64,000 nt of DNA from Methylophilaceae bacterium (GTDB taxonomy: Bacteria; Pseudomonadota; Gammaproteobacteria; Burkholderiales; Methylophilaceae), in assembly GCA_027488395.1 (NCBI GenBank), contig JAIYBT010000010.1, positions 217,446-281,445 of the forward strand, read 5' to 3'. The position numbers and the translations under genes were made by a program. Below are positions 1 through 8,013 of this stretch, one piece after another. Every line of letters starts with the position of its first letter. The first letter of the stretch is position 1. The notes beneath the pieces were generated by a model. The model was not told the origin of the DNA, ran no database searches, and saw only the letters and a program-made list of their open reading frames with translations.

Positions 1-779
1 AACTGTATTACCAAATTTGTATACTAGGCCACCGAGACATTGGCTTAGCACCGGATGAATACGCTGGGTTTACCATGACCTTATTACGTATGTTGGCCTT
101 TCGTCCAGATGCGATGACCCCAGTGGGCGGTTCTACTGCAGGTGGCCATCGAACTGAAACACCCGCGAGCCAACAACAAGTCACTGCTTCACGCGCACCC
201 ACGGCATCCGCATCAGTTGCTCACGTACCAATCACGGCGAGCATCAACGCCAATGATGCAACACCGCAAGCGCTGCCTGAAGCATTTTTGCATCCTGCGC
301 CTCAAGTCACTGCGGAAGCTGTTGAATCGGGCGCATTGGCGACCAATGCAGATACTCACTTCATGCAGCAAGCACCAAGCTTGGCTCCATCAACAAAAAA
401 GTTCGATGGTAATTGGCGTGATTTAGTTGAAAATCAACTAAAACTTGGCTTGGCGCGGGCACTCGCGCAACATTGTGAGTGCATTGATTATGATGAAGAC
501 CATTTGACTTTGCGCGTGAGCCCAACGCATAAACATTTGGCCAGTCATAATTATTTAGAAAAACTCAATAGCGCACTCAATGCACATTTTGGTCGACGCA
601 TCAGCCTCAAACTACAGGTGGATGAAGAGGCCAATACACCCGCCAAACAACAAGCGGTCGAAAAAGCAGAACTGCAAGATTTAGCGACACAAGCCATTAT
701 GCAGGACCGCTTTGTCCAAGGGTTAATGCAAGAAATGGGCGCGACCATCGTGCCTAACTCGATCAAACCCCTACATTAA
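1..779 (+). CDS. dnaX: DNA polymerase III subunit tau/gamma, C-terminal part (partial)
   Basis: Clamp-loader subunit of the replicative polymerase. The 5' end is cut by the window; the frame is open from base 3 and reads through conserved DnaX sequence (QICILGHRDIGLAPDE) before a Pro/Ala/Thr-rich linker of about 100 residues and a final domain of about 125 residues starting near KKFDGNWRDLV, which matches tau domain V, the part that contacts the polymerase alpha subunit. ybaB and recR follow, the usual dnaX-ybaB-recR order. The linker/domain V border holds a heptamer A AAA AAG in the correct frame, suggesting that a short gamma form is also made (separate entry). Identification is firm; the real start lies outside the window. 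Confidence 0.95.
   Translation, partial: LYYQICILGHRDIGLAPDEYAGFTMTLLRMLAFRPDAMTPVGGSTAGGHRTETPASQQQVTASRAPTASASVAHVPITASINANDATPQALPEAFLHPAPQVTAEAVESGALATNADTHFMQQAPSLAPSTKKFDGNWRDLVENQLKLGLARALAQHCECIDYDEDHLTLRVSPTHKHLASHNYLEKLNSALNAHFGRRISLKLQVDEEANTPAKQQAVEKAELQDLATQAIMQDRFVQGLMQEMGATIVPNSIKPLH
395..442 (+). promoter_or_regulatory. Putative programmed -1 frameshift site in dnaX
   Basis: Bases 395-401 are A AAA AAG, positioned so that AAA and AAG are zero-frame codons, the same heptamer that makes E. coli gamma. After a -1 slip only three codons follow before TAA at 410-412. A perfect 9-bp stem with a 3-nt loop (422-430 pairing with 434-442) lies 20 nt downstream. No clear AGGGAG-like stimulator is seen upstream, and the hairpin is further away than in E. 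coli, so efficiency is uncertain. Confidence 0.6.
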
Positions 780-823
780 ATACATTAACCACGAATCACA
801 CACAACGTAAAGGAGCACATAGG

Positions 824-1129
824 ATGAAAGGTGGCATGGGTAATATGATGAAACAAGCCCAAATGATGCAAGCCAATATGCAAAAGGCGCAAGCAGAATT
901 AGCGGCAACAGAAGTTGAGGGCAGTGCCAGTAATGGTTTGGTCAAAATCACCACCACGTGTAACCACGATATCAAACGGGTGCAGATTGATGACAGCGTG
1001 ATGGACGATAAAGAAACCTTAGAAGATTTACTACTGATTGCGCTGAAAGATGCGAAAGCCAAGGCAGAAGCCACGGCCTCTGCAAGAATGAGTGGTTTAG
1101 TCCCCGCTGGCTTTAAGCTGCCCTTTTAA
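824..1129 (+). CDS. ybaB: YbaB/EbfC family nucleoid-associated protein
   Basis: Small DNA-binding protein of 101 residues, the normal family length. It has the typical Met/Gln-rich N-terminal helix (GNMMKQAQMMQANMQKAQAEL), the central beta part ending around VMDDKETLEDL, and a C-terminal Gly/Pro segment ending FKLPF. In other bacteria the protein binds DNA as a tweezer-like dimer and is always found next to recR. A good ribosome site (AAAGGAG, 10 nt before ATG) fixes the start. It lies 44 bp after dnaX and 18 bp before recR, so the three are probably cotranscribed. Confidence 0.95.
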   Translation: MKGGMGNMMKQAQMMQANMQKAQAELAATEVEGSASNGLVKITTTCNHDIKRVQIDDSVMDDKETLEDLLLIALKDAKAKAEATASARMSGLVPAGFKLPF

Positions 1130-1147
1130 GCTGAAAGCGTCACGCCT

Positions 1148-1747
1148 TTGAACGCCCCGCCAGTACTAGAACAACTGATCCAAAGCCTGCGCTGTTTGCC
1201 AGGCGTTGGACCGAAATCATCGATGCGGATGGCTTATCATTTATTGCAACGCGATCGAAAAGGGGCACAATTGTTGGCAACCAGCTTACAACAAGCACTG
1301 GATCAACTCGCCCATTGTGATTTTTGTAATAACTTTAGCGAACATCCAGTGTGTGCGCTGTGTTTAGATCAACAACGCGATGCCAGCAGTTTGTGTGTGG
1401 TGGAAATGCCTACAGATCTTGTGATGTTGGAACATACCCGCAGTTACGACGGACAATATTTTGTCTTGATGGGTAAATTGTCACCAATGGATGGCATTGG
1501 TCCTAAAGATATTCATTTAGATAAATTACTGAAGCGGGCCCAAGATGGGGTTGTGAAAGAAGTGATCATTGCAACCAATTTCACCTCAGAAGGCGAAGCG
1601 ACTGCACATTATATTGGGCAGATGCTTAAATCACGTGGCGTAACCGTGAGTCGTATTGCACGGGGTTTACCCATGGGTGGTGAGATAGAATATGTCGATA
1701 GCGGCACCCTTTCAACCGCATTACTTGAGCGTAAATCAATCAGTTAA
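1148..1747 (+). CDS. recR: Recombination mediator RecR
   Basis: RecR of 199 residues acts with RecO/RecF to load RecA on gaps. Visible parts: N-terminal helix-hairpin-helix ([17 protein letters not shown]), a four-cysteine zinc motif (CDFCNNF...CALC near residues 58-75), a Toprim domain ([24 protein letters not shown]) and the C-terminal [13 protein letters not shown] signature. The start is a TTG at 1148; no in-frame ATG fits the N-terminus and the ribosome site is weak, so translation may be coupled to ybaB. It faces the DUF2490 gene convergently with no clear terminator between them. Confidence 0.95.
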   Translation: MNAPPVLEQLIQSLRCLPGVGPKSSMRMAYHLLQRDRKGAQLLATSLQQALDQLAHCDFCNNFSEHPVCALCLDQQRDASSLCVVEMPTDLVMLEHTRSYDGQYFVLMGKLSPMDGIGPKDIHLDKLLKRAQDGVVKEVIIATNFTSEGEATAHYIGQMLKSRGVTVSRIARGLPMGGEIEYVDSGTLSTALLERKSIS

Positions 1748-1810
1748 AACAACACCTTAGATCATATTAATCATCACGTTTATCAATATTTACGACCCTG
1801 TGCATTTAGA

Positions 1811-2509
1811 TTAAAAGTTGAATCGGATTGTTGTTGATAGCACATGGTTGTCGCGATCCACGGTTTGACCATTGATAAACTGATTCAAATAGCCAACATC
1901 CATATTGATGGCTTGATCCACTTTCCAGTTCACCCCTAAAAATAAACGGTTTTGATCAAAGCCGCGGGCGACCCCCCACTCGGTGGGATTTAAATTGATG
2001 AAAAGCTCATCAAACACGACCCAAGATAACTTGGCATGCAGTAACGAGGGCATGGTGGCACGGAGCATCTGACGTAAACGATGGCCTATCTCATCATTGC
2101 CTTCACGTCGTCGTTGTTCAAACCGCGTACGACTGACCAATGTGATGGCTTCAATTGCATCAAATTGATATTGCAATTGCTCCCAAAGTCGATTTTCACG
2201 AAACGCTGACTGTCCATCTGGATGGCTAATCACGGTATCGTAGCCTAGCCAAACACTGGTGTTGGGGTTCACGCGATAAAATATTGAAGGTCGCACAATC
2301 AACTGATCAAAACGTTGCCCTTCTTCGCGCCAACGTGGATGCAAATCCATACTCCAAAAGCTATTCGCGATAGGCAATGCGCCCTGACTATACACACTCA
2401 ACCAGAAGCGTCCGTCTTCCTCTGTATCCGCGCGCGCGGCTGGGAGAATACAGGCAATAAGCAATGCACTGATTAAAAGGTGTGTGCGTAGTTGAAGTTG
2501 AAGATGCAT
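1811..2509 (-). CDS. DUF2490 outer-membrane beta-barrel-like protein
   Basis: A 232-residue protein with a signal peptide (hydrophobic stretch LLISALLIACILPAARA, cleavage likely near residue 27). The mature part has alternating beta-strand patterns rich in aromatic residues (RVNPNTSVWLGYD, NRLFLGVNWKVD) and ends in Phe (TIRFNF), the usual C-terminal signature for barrel insertion. It resembles DUF2490 proteins, whose function is unknown. It lies 110 bp downstream of the mupP-like gene on the same strand, so cotranscription is possible but the gap allows its own promoter. The family name is moderately sure; a role in the outer membrane is inference from sequence pattern only. Confidence 0.75.
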   Translation of the reverse strand: MHLQLQLRTHLLISALLIACILPAARADTEEDGRFWLSVYSQGALPIANSFWSMDLHPRWREEGQRFDQLIVRPSIFYRVNPNTSVWLGYDTVISHPDGQSAFRENRLWEQLQYQFDAIEAITLVSRTRFEQRRREGNDEIGHRLRQMLRATMPSLLHAKLSWVVFDELFINLNPTEWGVARGFDQNRLFLGVNWKVDQAINMDVGYLNQFINGQTVDRDNHVLSTTIRFNF

Positions 2510-2618
2510 GCGTAATTGGAACTATCAATGAAGTAACAACGAATTAGAAACACCTGTGCAATGACAACTGACAGCAACCAATATGCAAAAGCCAATGGGT
2601 CTGTTTTTGATTAACACG

Positions 2619-3278
2619 TTAAAGATCTGTCATCAATGTCAGCACCTCAAGTGGTGTTTCAATCATGCCATCGGCGCCCCATGTTTCAGGCTGATCAGCA
2701 GCGCCTAAATAGCCAAACAAAGCCACTAAAGTGCGCATGCCAGCAGCGCGTCCTGCTTGTATATCGCGCTCGGCATCACCGATGTATAACACGTGTTTTG
2801 GTGCAATCTGCATACGCTCGCACGCCATGAATAATGTTTGCGGCGACGGTTTTGGTTGCGGTGCGTCATCGCCACTAATGACACAAGCAGCTCGTTGCGC
2901 TAAGTGAAGTGCGTCAACAATGGGGGTTGTAAAGCGACGCGGTTTATTGGTGACGATGCCCCATGCAATATGATTGGCTTCCAAGCTGGTAAGTAAAGCG
3001 GACATTCCATCAAACAACTGTGGTTGACGTGTCAGCACTTGGTCATAGCAAGCCAGATATTCGTCACGCATCACATTAAAATTGGCATCATCAGGCTTTA
3101 GGGCAAAGCCAATCTCCAGCAAGCCACGGGAGCCATGCGATGCATAGGGACGGATGACCGAGTCCGGCAAAGGCGCTAAACCATGTTGCGCACGTTGTAG
3201 GTTAAGGGCATACCCTAAATCAGGCGCGGTATCCACTAAGGTACCATCGAGGTCAAATAAAACAGCTTGTATCGACAT
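2619..3278 (-). CDS. mupP: HAD phosphatase, MupP-like (often annotated Gph)
   Basis: A 219-residue HAD-superfamily phosphatase. Motif I is FDLDGTLVDT with the two catalytic Asp, motif II TNKP, motif III around PKPSPQTL, motif IV IGDAERDIQAGRAAG. It could be phosphoglycolate phosphatase, but the conserved spot next to ubiG and mtaD is where Pseudomonas carries mupP (N-acetylmuramate-6-phosphate phosphatase of cell-wall recycling), and the middle (GIVTNKPRRFTTPI) and end (GYLGAADQPETWGAD) resemble MupP as I remember it. It is separated by 25 bp from ubiG. Family certain; choice of MupP over Gph is inference. Confidence 0.8.
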   Translation of the reverse strand: MSIQAVLFDLDGTLVDTAPDLGYALNLQRAQHGLAPLPDSVIRPYASHGSRGLLEIGFALKPDDANFNVMRDEYLACYDQVLTRQPQLFDGMSALLTSLEANHIAWGIVTNKPRRFTTPIVDALHLAQRAACVISGDDAPQPKPSPQTLFMACERMQIAPKHVLYIGDAERDIQAGRAAGMRTLVALFGYLGAADQPETWGADGMIETPLEVLTLMTDL

Positions 3279-3303
3279 AAAAAATAGTCAGAAAAATGAA
3301 CGC

Positions 3304-4002
3304 TTAAGCTTGCTTAATGCAATGCACCATGTAATTCACACTGGTATCAGGCGTCAGTGCGTATTGTTTAGAAAATGGATGATAACTGAGCCCAGTTTGA
3401 TGTTGTAACTCAAGGCCACTCAAACGTATCCAACGGGCCAGTTCAGAAGGCTTAATAAACTTGCTGTAGTCGTGCGTCCCTTTGGGCAATAAATTTAATA
3501 TATATTCTGCGCCAATCACTGCCATTAAATAGGCCTTGGGATTACGATTGAGGGTAGAGAAAAAGACATGCCCGCCCGGCTTGACTAACTGCGCACAGGC
3601 GCTGACCACACTGGCTGGATCAGGCACATGTTCTAGCATCTCCATACAAGTCACCACATCGAATTGACCCGCATGTTGTTCGGCCAAACGTTCAACCGCA
3701 ATACACTGATAATCAATATTGACACCCGTTTCTAAGGCATGCAATTGAGCAACCTGTAATGATTTTTCAGCCAAATCAATACCCGTCACCTGAGCGCCAC
3801 GTAATGCCATCGATTCACTCAGTATGCCGCCACCACAACCGACATCTAATACGCGCTTTGAGGTTAAAGCGGCGCGATGATCAATATAATGCAAGCGTAA
3901 TGGATTGAGTTGGTGTAATGGTTTAAACACCCCTAGCAAATCCCACCATTGATGCGCTAAATCGGCAAACTTATTGACTTCTGCCGCTTCTACATTGGCC
4001 AT
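3304..4002 (-). CDS. ubiG: Ubiquinone biosynthesis O-methyltransferase UbiG
   Basis: SAM-dependent methyltransferase of 232 residues that carries out both O-methylations of the ubiquinone ring. It has the N-terminal [10 protein letters not shown] segment, SAM motif [14 protein letters not shown] (near residue 50), motif II-like [13 protein letters not shown] and post-motif [12 protein letters not shown], all typical of UbiG rather than other methyltransferases. Length is normal. It sits between mtaD (34 bp upstream) and the mupP-like gene in one leftward run. Confidence 0.95.
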   Translation of the reverse strand: MANVEAAEVNKFADLAHQWWDLLGVFKPLHQLNPLRLHYIDHRAALTSKRVLDVGCGGGILSESMALRGAQVTGIDLAEKSLQVAQLHALETGVNIDYQCIAVERLAEQHAGQFDVVTCMEMLEHVPDPASVVSACAQLVKPGGHVFFSTLNRNPKAYLMAVIGAEYILNLLPKGTHDYSKFIKPSELARWIRLSGLELQHQTGLSYHPFSKQYALTPDTSVNYMVHCIKQA

Positions 4003-4036
4003 AACTATCCTTCAAAAGAAATGATGATTCGGTAAA

Positions 4037-5389
4037 TCAATGCGCTGTATGACGCGCAGATTGAATTTTTAGTTGCCATTGCTGTGCAATAGCAAAGAGT
4101 TCTTCCGTTGCGATCTGAGTGAAATGCGCCAAACCAGCAGCAGTCCGTTGATATTGCAACGTACCGTTTACCCAGGTATGCGTCACATGTTCACGCCCAG
4201 CCACATAAACTAAGTGTGAAATTGGATCAAAGCATGGTAAATGGTCCAGTGCATCTAAGCGTACCGCGACCATGTCCGCTTGTTTACCCACCGCCAAGCT
4301 ACCAATACGCGCTTGTAAGCCCAATGCATGTGCCCCATGAATAGTTGCCATTTGTAGGGCTTGATAAGCTGGTAACGAGGCAGCGTTTTGATCTTTCACC
4401 TTTGCCAACAATGCACTGGTACGCATTTCTTGCCATAGGTCTAAACGATTATTACTTGCAGAACCATCTGTACCTAAGCCTACATTGACCCCCGCGCGCA
4501 TGGCCGCTGCAATTGGCGCAATCCCACTGGCAAGTTTTAAATTAGAGCTCGGACAATGTGCAATATGTGCGCCTTGCGTTGCCAACAATGTAAGCTCTGC
4601 AGGTTCTAAATGCACGCCATGCGCTAATACCGTGTTAGGACCAATTGCCCCTAATGCATGTAAACGTGCCAGTGGGCGCACACCATATTGAGTAAGACTT
4701 TGCGTAATTTCGGCTTCCGTTTCATGTAAATGTGTGTGTATCCCAAGATTTAACTGCTCGGCATAGGTGAGTAGCTGTTCAAATGATTTATCACTGACGG
4801 TATAGGGCGCATGCGGCGCAAAAGAAAAAGAGAGCAATGGCTCATGCTTGTACGCATCTCTGGCTTGGGTGCCCAAGCGAATATATGTCATGGCATCTGC
4901 AGCGTATTGGGTCGCAAACTCCATCACCACCAAGCCAATATGCGCGCGCATGCCCATACGTAACACTGCATCCATGGTGGATTGCGGAAAAAAATACATG
5001 TCATTGAAGGTTGTCACCCCGCCACTCAGCATTTCAGCACAGGCGAGCAAACTACCATCATGAACAAACGTAGGCGAAACCCACTGTTTTTCTGCAGGCC
5101 AAATATGTTGATTCAGCCAGGGCATTAATGCATAGTCATCTGCATACCCTTTCAAAAGCGTCATACTGGTGTGGGCGTGCAAATTGATCAAACCTGGCAA
5201 CAGCACATGTTGTTGACAATCCACCACAGGCCAATCAGAAAACGCTGCAGGTAGCGCTGATTGACTAAAAATCCCTACTATATTATCTGCTTCAATAACC
5301 AAGGCTGCATGTTCGAGCAGAGTATCGGCGCCTTCCATAGGAATAAGCCACCGTGCTTTAATCACAAAATGTTCGCTATTCATTCTCAA
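4037..5389 (-). CDS. mtaD: 5-methylthioadenosine/S-adenosylhomocysteine deaminase
   Basis: Amidohydrolase of 450 residues, the TRZ/ATZ (cytosine deaminase-like) group. Metal ligands are visible: HAH in LINLHAHTSM, HTHLHETE, LAHGVHLEP and the Asp of GLGTDGSASNN. In Pseudomonas the homologous gene beside ubiG deaminates methylthioadenosine, so the same is likely here: salvage of the by-products of SAM-dependent reactions. First gene of the leftward mtaD-ubiG-mupP run. Met3 (5383) is an alternative start. Substrate is inferred from context and could also include S-adenosylhomocysteine or other amino-purines. Confidence 0.85.
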   Translation of the reverse strand: MRMNSEHFVIKARWLIPMEGADTLLEHAALVIEADNIVGIFSQSALPAAFSDWPVVDCQQHVLLPGLINLHAHTSMTLLKGYADDYALMPWLNQHIWPAEKQWVSPTFVHDGSLLACAEMLSGGVTTFNDMYFFPQSTMDAVLRMGMRAHIGLVVMEFATQYAADAMTYIRLGTQARDAYKHEPLLSFSFAPHAPYTVSDKSFEQLLTYAEQLNLGIHTHLHETEAEITQSLTQYGVRPLARLHALGAIGPNTVLAHGVHLEPAELTLLATQGAHIAHCPSSNLKLASGIAPIAAAMRAGVNVGLGTDGSASNNRLDLWQEMRTSALLAKVKDQNAASLPAYQALQMATIHGAHALGLQARIGSLAVGKQADMVAVRLDALDHLPCFDPISHLVYVAGREHVTHTWVNGTLQYQRTAAGLAHFTQIATEELFAIAQQWQLKIQSARHTAH

Positions 5390-5451
5390 ATTATACCCGA
5401 GCCTATCTAAACATCATGCAAGCCAAGCCAACAAGCATCGGCATTGCCCAT

Positions 5452-5482
5452 AAAAAAAGCCACGCACAAGCGTGGCTTTTTT
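5452..5482 (-). terminator. Rho-independent terminator of the OmpA-family gene
   Basis: Perfect 7-bp stem GCCACGC / GCGTGGC (5459-5465 with 5470-5476), 4-nt loop, flanked by A7 on the left and T6 on the right, 12 bp after the ompA-like stop. The A-tract becomes the U-run on the minus strand. Confidence 0.9.
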
Positions 5483-5494
5483 CACAGAGGTCAG

Positions 5495-6595
5495 TTAGTT
5501 ACAACCAACTTGTTTTGTACCTTCAGCGCGTATTTCAACACGACGGTTTGGTTGTAAGCATGAAATCAATTGCTTGCTTACTTTTTTACCATCACATTGC
5601 ACCACTGGTTCAGTTTTACCTTTACCTTGTGAGCTGATAATTGCACTGTTAACACCGTGTGCAACTAAATATTCAGCCACTTGTTTTGCACGACGCTCTG
5701 ACAACTTCTGGTTGTAAGCATCTGAACCAATACGATCTGTGTGACCAGTCACAACCACGGCGTTAATTTCTGGGTTTGCTGTGATTTTAGCAGCCGCTTC
5801 ATCTAATGCTTTACGACCTTCTTCTTTCAAGTTCGCTTTGTCAAAGCCAAACAACTTCTCAGCACTAACAGTGATCGTTTCACTTTGTGGTGTGCACACA
5901 ACAGGGGCAGGCGCTGGCGCAACAGGTGCCATTGGCGCAGGTGCTGGCTCAACAGCTGCCATTGGTGCTGGGGTAGGCTCAGGTAATGCTTCCTCAACCA
6001 CTGGTGCTGGCGCACCGAAACGGAAAATACCACCTAGGTTTACCAAAGTATTTCCAATGGTGCCGCTATCAACGCCAGCGTTATTATCAGCATCAGAACG
6101 TGACCATTGGTGACGCACATCTGCTTGCAAACCAAAAGCATCGCTAAACAAATATTGTGCACCCAGACCAACATTCGCTAACCAAGAAGTTTTGGATTTA
6201 TCGCTTACACCCGCATTGTTGTAATCAACATTATTACGGCCTGCACCTAAACCCGCCAACAAGAATGGACGGAATTTTTCACGGCTGAATAGGTATAACG
6301 CATCCAAGCCTAACGTTGTTTGTTTATATTTACCACTTGCAGCTGCGATGTTGGTATCTTCGTCGGCACGGTTATAGCCTAAGCGACCTTGAATATCCCA
6401 GTGCTCACTTAACTCTTTACCAATGGCCAAGAAACCACCACGACCGTTATCAGCGTCTAAGTCGCTGTCGGTGTTCATGTAGCTTACACCTGGCACAGCA
6501 TACCAAGCGCCGCGATACATATCATCGGCCAATGCCGCTTGTGCTGAAAGCATCAATGCAGATGCAACTGCAAAGCGCACAAAATTCTTTTTCAT
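5495..6595 (-). CDS. OmpA-family outer membrane protein
   Basis: A 366-residue OmpA-like porin. Signal peptide of about 23 residues (ends AQAALA-DD); an N-terminal eight-strand barrel to about residue 195 ending IFRFGAPAP; a Pro/Ala linker with repeated PAPAPM units; then the peptidoglycan-binding OmpA domain with ITVSAEKLFGFDKANLKEEG, TGHTDRIGSDAYNQKLSERRA and NRRVEIRAEG. Two Cys near the end of the domain could form a disulfide. The start is set by AAAGGAG 8 nt before ATG. It is a single-gene unit with its own promoter (6652-6680) and terminator, consistent with an abundant envelope protein. Confidence 0.93.
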   Translation of the reverse strand: MKKNFVRFAVASALMLSAQAALADDMYRGAWYAVPGVSYMNTDSDLDADNGRGGFLAIGKELSEHWDIQGRLGYNRADEDTNIAAASGKYKQTTLGLDALYLFSREKFRPFLLAGLGAGRNNVDYNNAGVSDKSKTSWLANVGLGAQYLFSDAFGLQADVRHQWSRSDADNNAGVDSGTIGNTLVNLGGIFRFGAPAPVVEEALPEPTPAPMAAVEPAPAPMAPVAPAPAPVVCTPQSETITVSAEKLFGFDKANLKEEGRKALDEAAAKITANPEINAVVVTGHTDRIGSDAYNQKLSERRAKQVAEYLVAHGVNSAIISSQGKGKTEPVVQCDGKKVSKQLISCLQPNRRVEIRAEGTKQVGCN

Positions 6596-6651
6596 TTATA
6601 GACTCCTTTTCATCAGGCCTGACGGCCACTTTTAAAAAAATTCACAATCAA

Positions 6652-6680
6652 ACTATACGCAATCATCTGAACAGGCGCAA
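6652..6680 (-). promoter_or_regulatory. Sigma-70 type promoter of the OmpA-family gene
   Basis: On the minus strand TTGCGC (6680-6675), a 17-nt spacer and TATAGT (6657-6652) give a good sigma-70 match. Transcription would begin near 6645, leaving a leader of about 50 nt before the ATG at 6595. It lies just past the end of the mfnB-like gene. Confidence 0.6.
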
Positions 6681-6685
6681 CCTAT

Positions 6686-7441
6686 TTAAGCCTCTGCACG
6701 GGCCGTATCATAAGGATTTGTGAGATTTTGGTGATAATCAAACACTTTCGTCGCTAGCGCTTGTAATAATGTCTGGTTTAATGGATTCTCGCGCTTACCA
6801 TCAACACATAAACCACTTCTAAACCCAAGATAGTCAGGATTAAGCGCAGCCAGTTCTGTCCGATCTCTCAGTTGCAAACCGCCAGCCAAGCCTACCAATA
6901 ACCCCAGTTGACGTGATCGCACAATGAACTGTCCTAGCATGTCAAGCGACACCTCGTTTGTTAACCGTGATTGTTTATTGGTCGTATCCACCATCACACC
7001 GACATAACCTTTACTTTTCAACCCATGTAAATGATTCGTTAGTGTTTGATCACGCATTAGCCTTGGCGGTAATACCGCAATCAGCGAATATCTTTGTTCT
7101 AAATAATGCGCTAATGTCTGTTGATGCAAGGGAGAAGACCAGATCGACATGGGTAACTTGACGTAATCTACCCCAATATCAAAGCGGGCATGGATAGCTT
7201 GTTTGAGCGTCTGCGTACAGTCGCTCTCATCGCCAACTGTCGCGCTTACTGAGACTGGATGCATCTGTATTTGGGATGATTTGAGGCGTTGCACAATCTG
7301 TTTGCTGATTTGAATATCCAGCATGGCTAATGCGCCCGATGACGGATCTTTTAAATCTATCAAGCCAATCCCCGCCTCGTGCGCCCATTGCGCTTCTTGC
7401 GGTGTAGATACACTGACTAAATATTGCATAGATGGATTCAT
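6686..7441 (-). CDS. mfnB: (5-formylfuran-3-yl)methyl phosphate synthase, MfnB-like
   Basis: A 251-residue protein of the former DUF556 family. MfnB of methanogens makes 4-(hydroxymethyl)-2-furancarboxaldehyde phosphate from two glyceraldehyde-3-phosphate, the first step to methanofuran; in methylotrophs the counterpart is methylofuran, cofactor of the Fhc complex. Visible: N-terminal YLVSVSTPQEA, GIGLIDLKDPSSGALAM, a lysine at DYVKLP, and GLAGGLQ near the end, fitting a TIM barrel. Start chosen at 7441 because ATGA overlaps the stop of the DUF447 gene; the open frame upstream (to 7504) is only overlap. Last gene of the purA-cofactor series, serving the fhc operon 29 kb away. Confidence 0.85.
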   Translation of the reverse strand: MNPSMQYLVSVSTPQEAQWAHEAGIGLIDLKDPSSGALAMLDIQISKQIVQRLKSSQIQMHPVSVSATVGDESDCTQTLKQAIHARFDIGVDYVKLPMSIWSSPLHQQTLAHYLEQRYSLIAVLPPRLMRDQTLTNHLHGLKSKGYVGVMVDTTNKQSRLTNEVSLDMLGQFIVRSRQLGLLVGLAGGLQLRDRTELAALNPDYLGFRSGLCVDGKRENPLNQTLLQALATKVFDYHQNLTNPYDTARAEA

Positions 7442-8013
7442 GCTTGCAGTAAACCGGCTTGTTGCGCTTGATAATTTTGAATCAAATCCTCTAGCCATTG
7501 CCATGCTTCAAGCTCACGCGGACCTGCGGTTTTATCGATCGCTATCCGCAAATATTGTATTTCCTGTTGAATTTTGTCCATGGGAATTAAATGCAACCGA
7601 CTGCTCAACACAGCTAACTCGATGACAGCGGCTTGCGCCCGATTAAACCCCATAAACATGCCATGCTGAACACTCTCTTGCACTTCCATCCAAAGGGTTG
7701 GACGCACAATATCGTCTTCCATATGGTGTAAGTTCAAGCCATGATGAACCAGCGCATCTTGCAAACGTACCGCCAGCCCATCCATGACTGGCAACGTGGC
7801 AAAGCGAGCACGTTTAGCCACAGCAGCGGCAAACACTCGCACATCATCGGTGAGATTCAGCACCGCTCTCCCAGTATCGACAATATTTTGTAGCGTGGTA
7901 GAGGGACGATACGGAGAAATCAACACCATGCCTGCTTGCCACTGTATCCCAAAGGGTGCGATGTGCACTTCGCCGTGAACGTCAGTGGTGGTAATGATGG
8001 TTTCATAAATCAT
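7438..8013 (-). CDS. DUF447 family protein, probable flavin-binding split barrel
   Basis: A 191-residue protein resembling DUF447, a family known from methanogens and H4MPT-using methylotrophs. The N-terminal half (ETIITTTDVHGEVHIAPFGI, LISPYRPSTTLQN, RAVLNLTDDVRVFA) has the look of an FMN-binding split barrel like flavin reductases; the C-terminal half is helical. Family knowledge gives no proven reaction. Its ATGA overlaps on both sides with the dihydropteroate-synthase-like gene and mfnB argue for a role in cofactor synthesis, possibly a reduction or oxidation step; that is inference. Confidence 0.8.
   Translation of the reverse strand: MIYETIITTTDVHGEVHIAPFGIQWQAGMVLISPYRPSTTLQNIVDTGRAVLNLTDDVRVFAAAVAKRARFATLPVMDGLAVRLQDALVHHGLNLHHMEDDIVRPTLWMEVQESVQHGMFMGFNRAQAAVIELAVLSSRLHLIPMDKIQQEIQYLRIAIDKTAGPRELEAWQWLEDLIQNYQAQQAGLLQA

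Noticed and set aside
5416..5637. Rightward frame across the ompA terminator
   Set aside because: It runs through the terminator and the ompA 3' end in antisense; a shadow frame.
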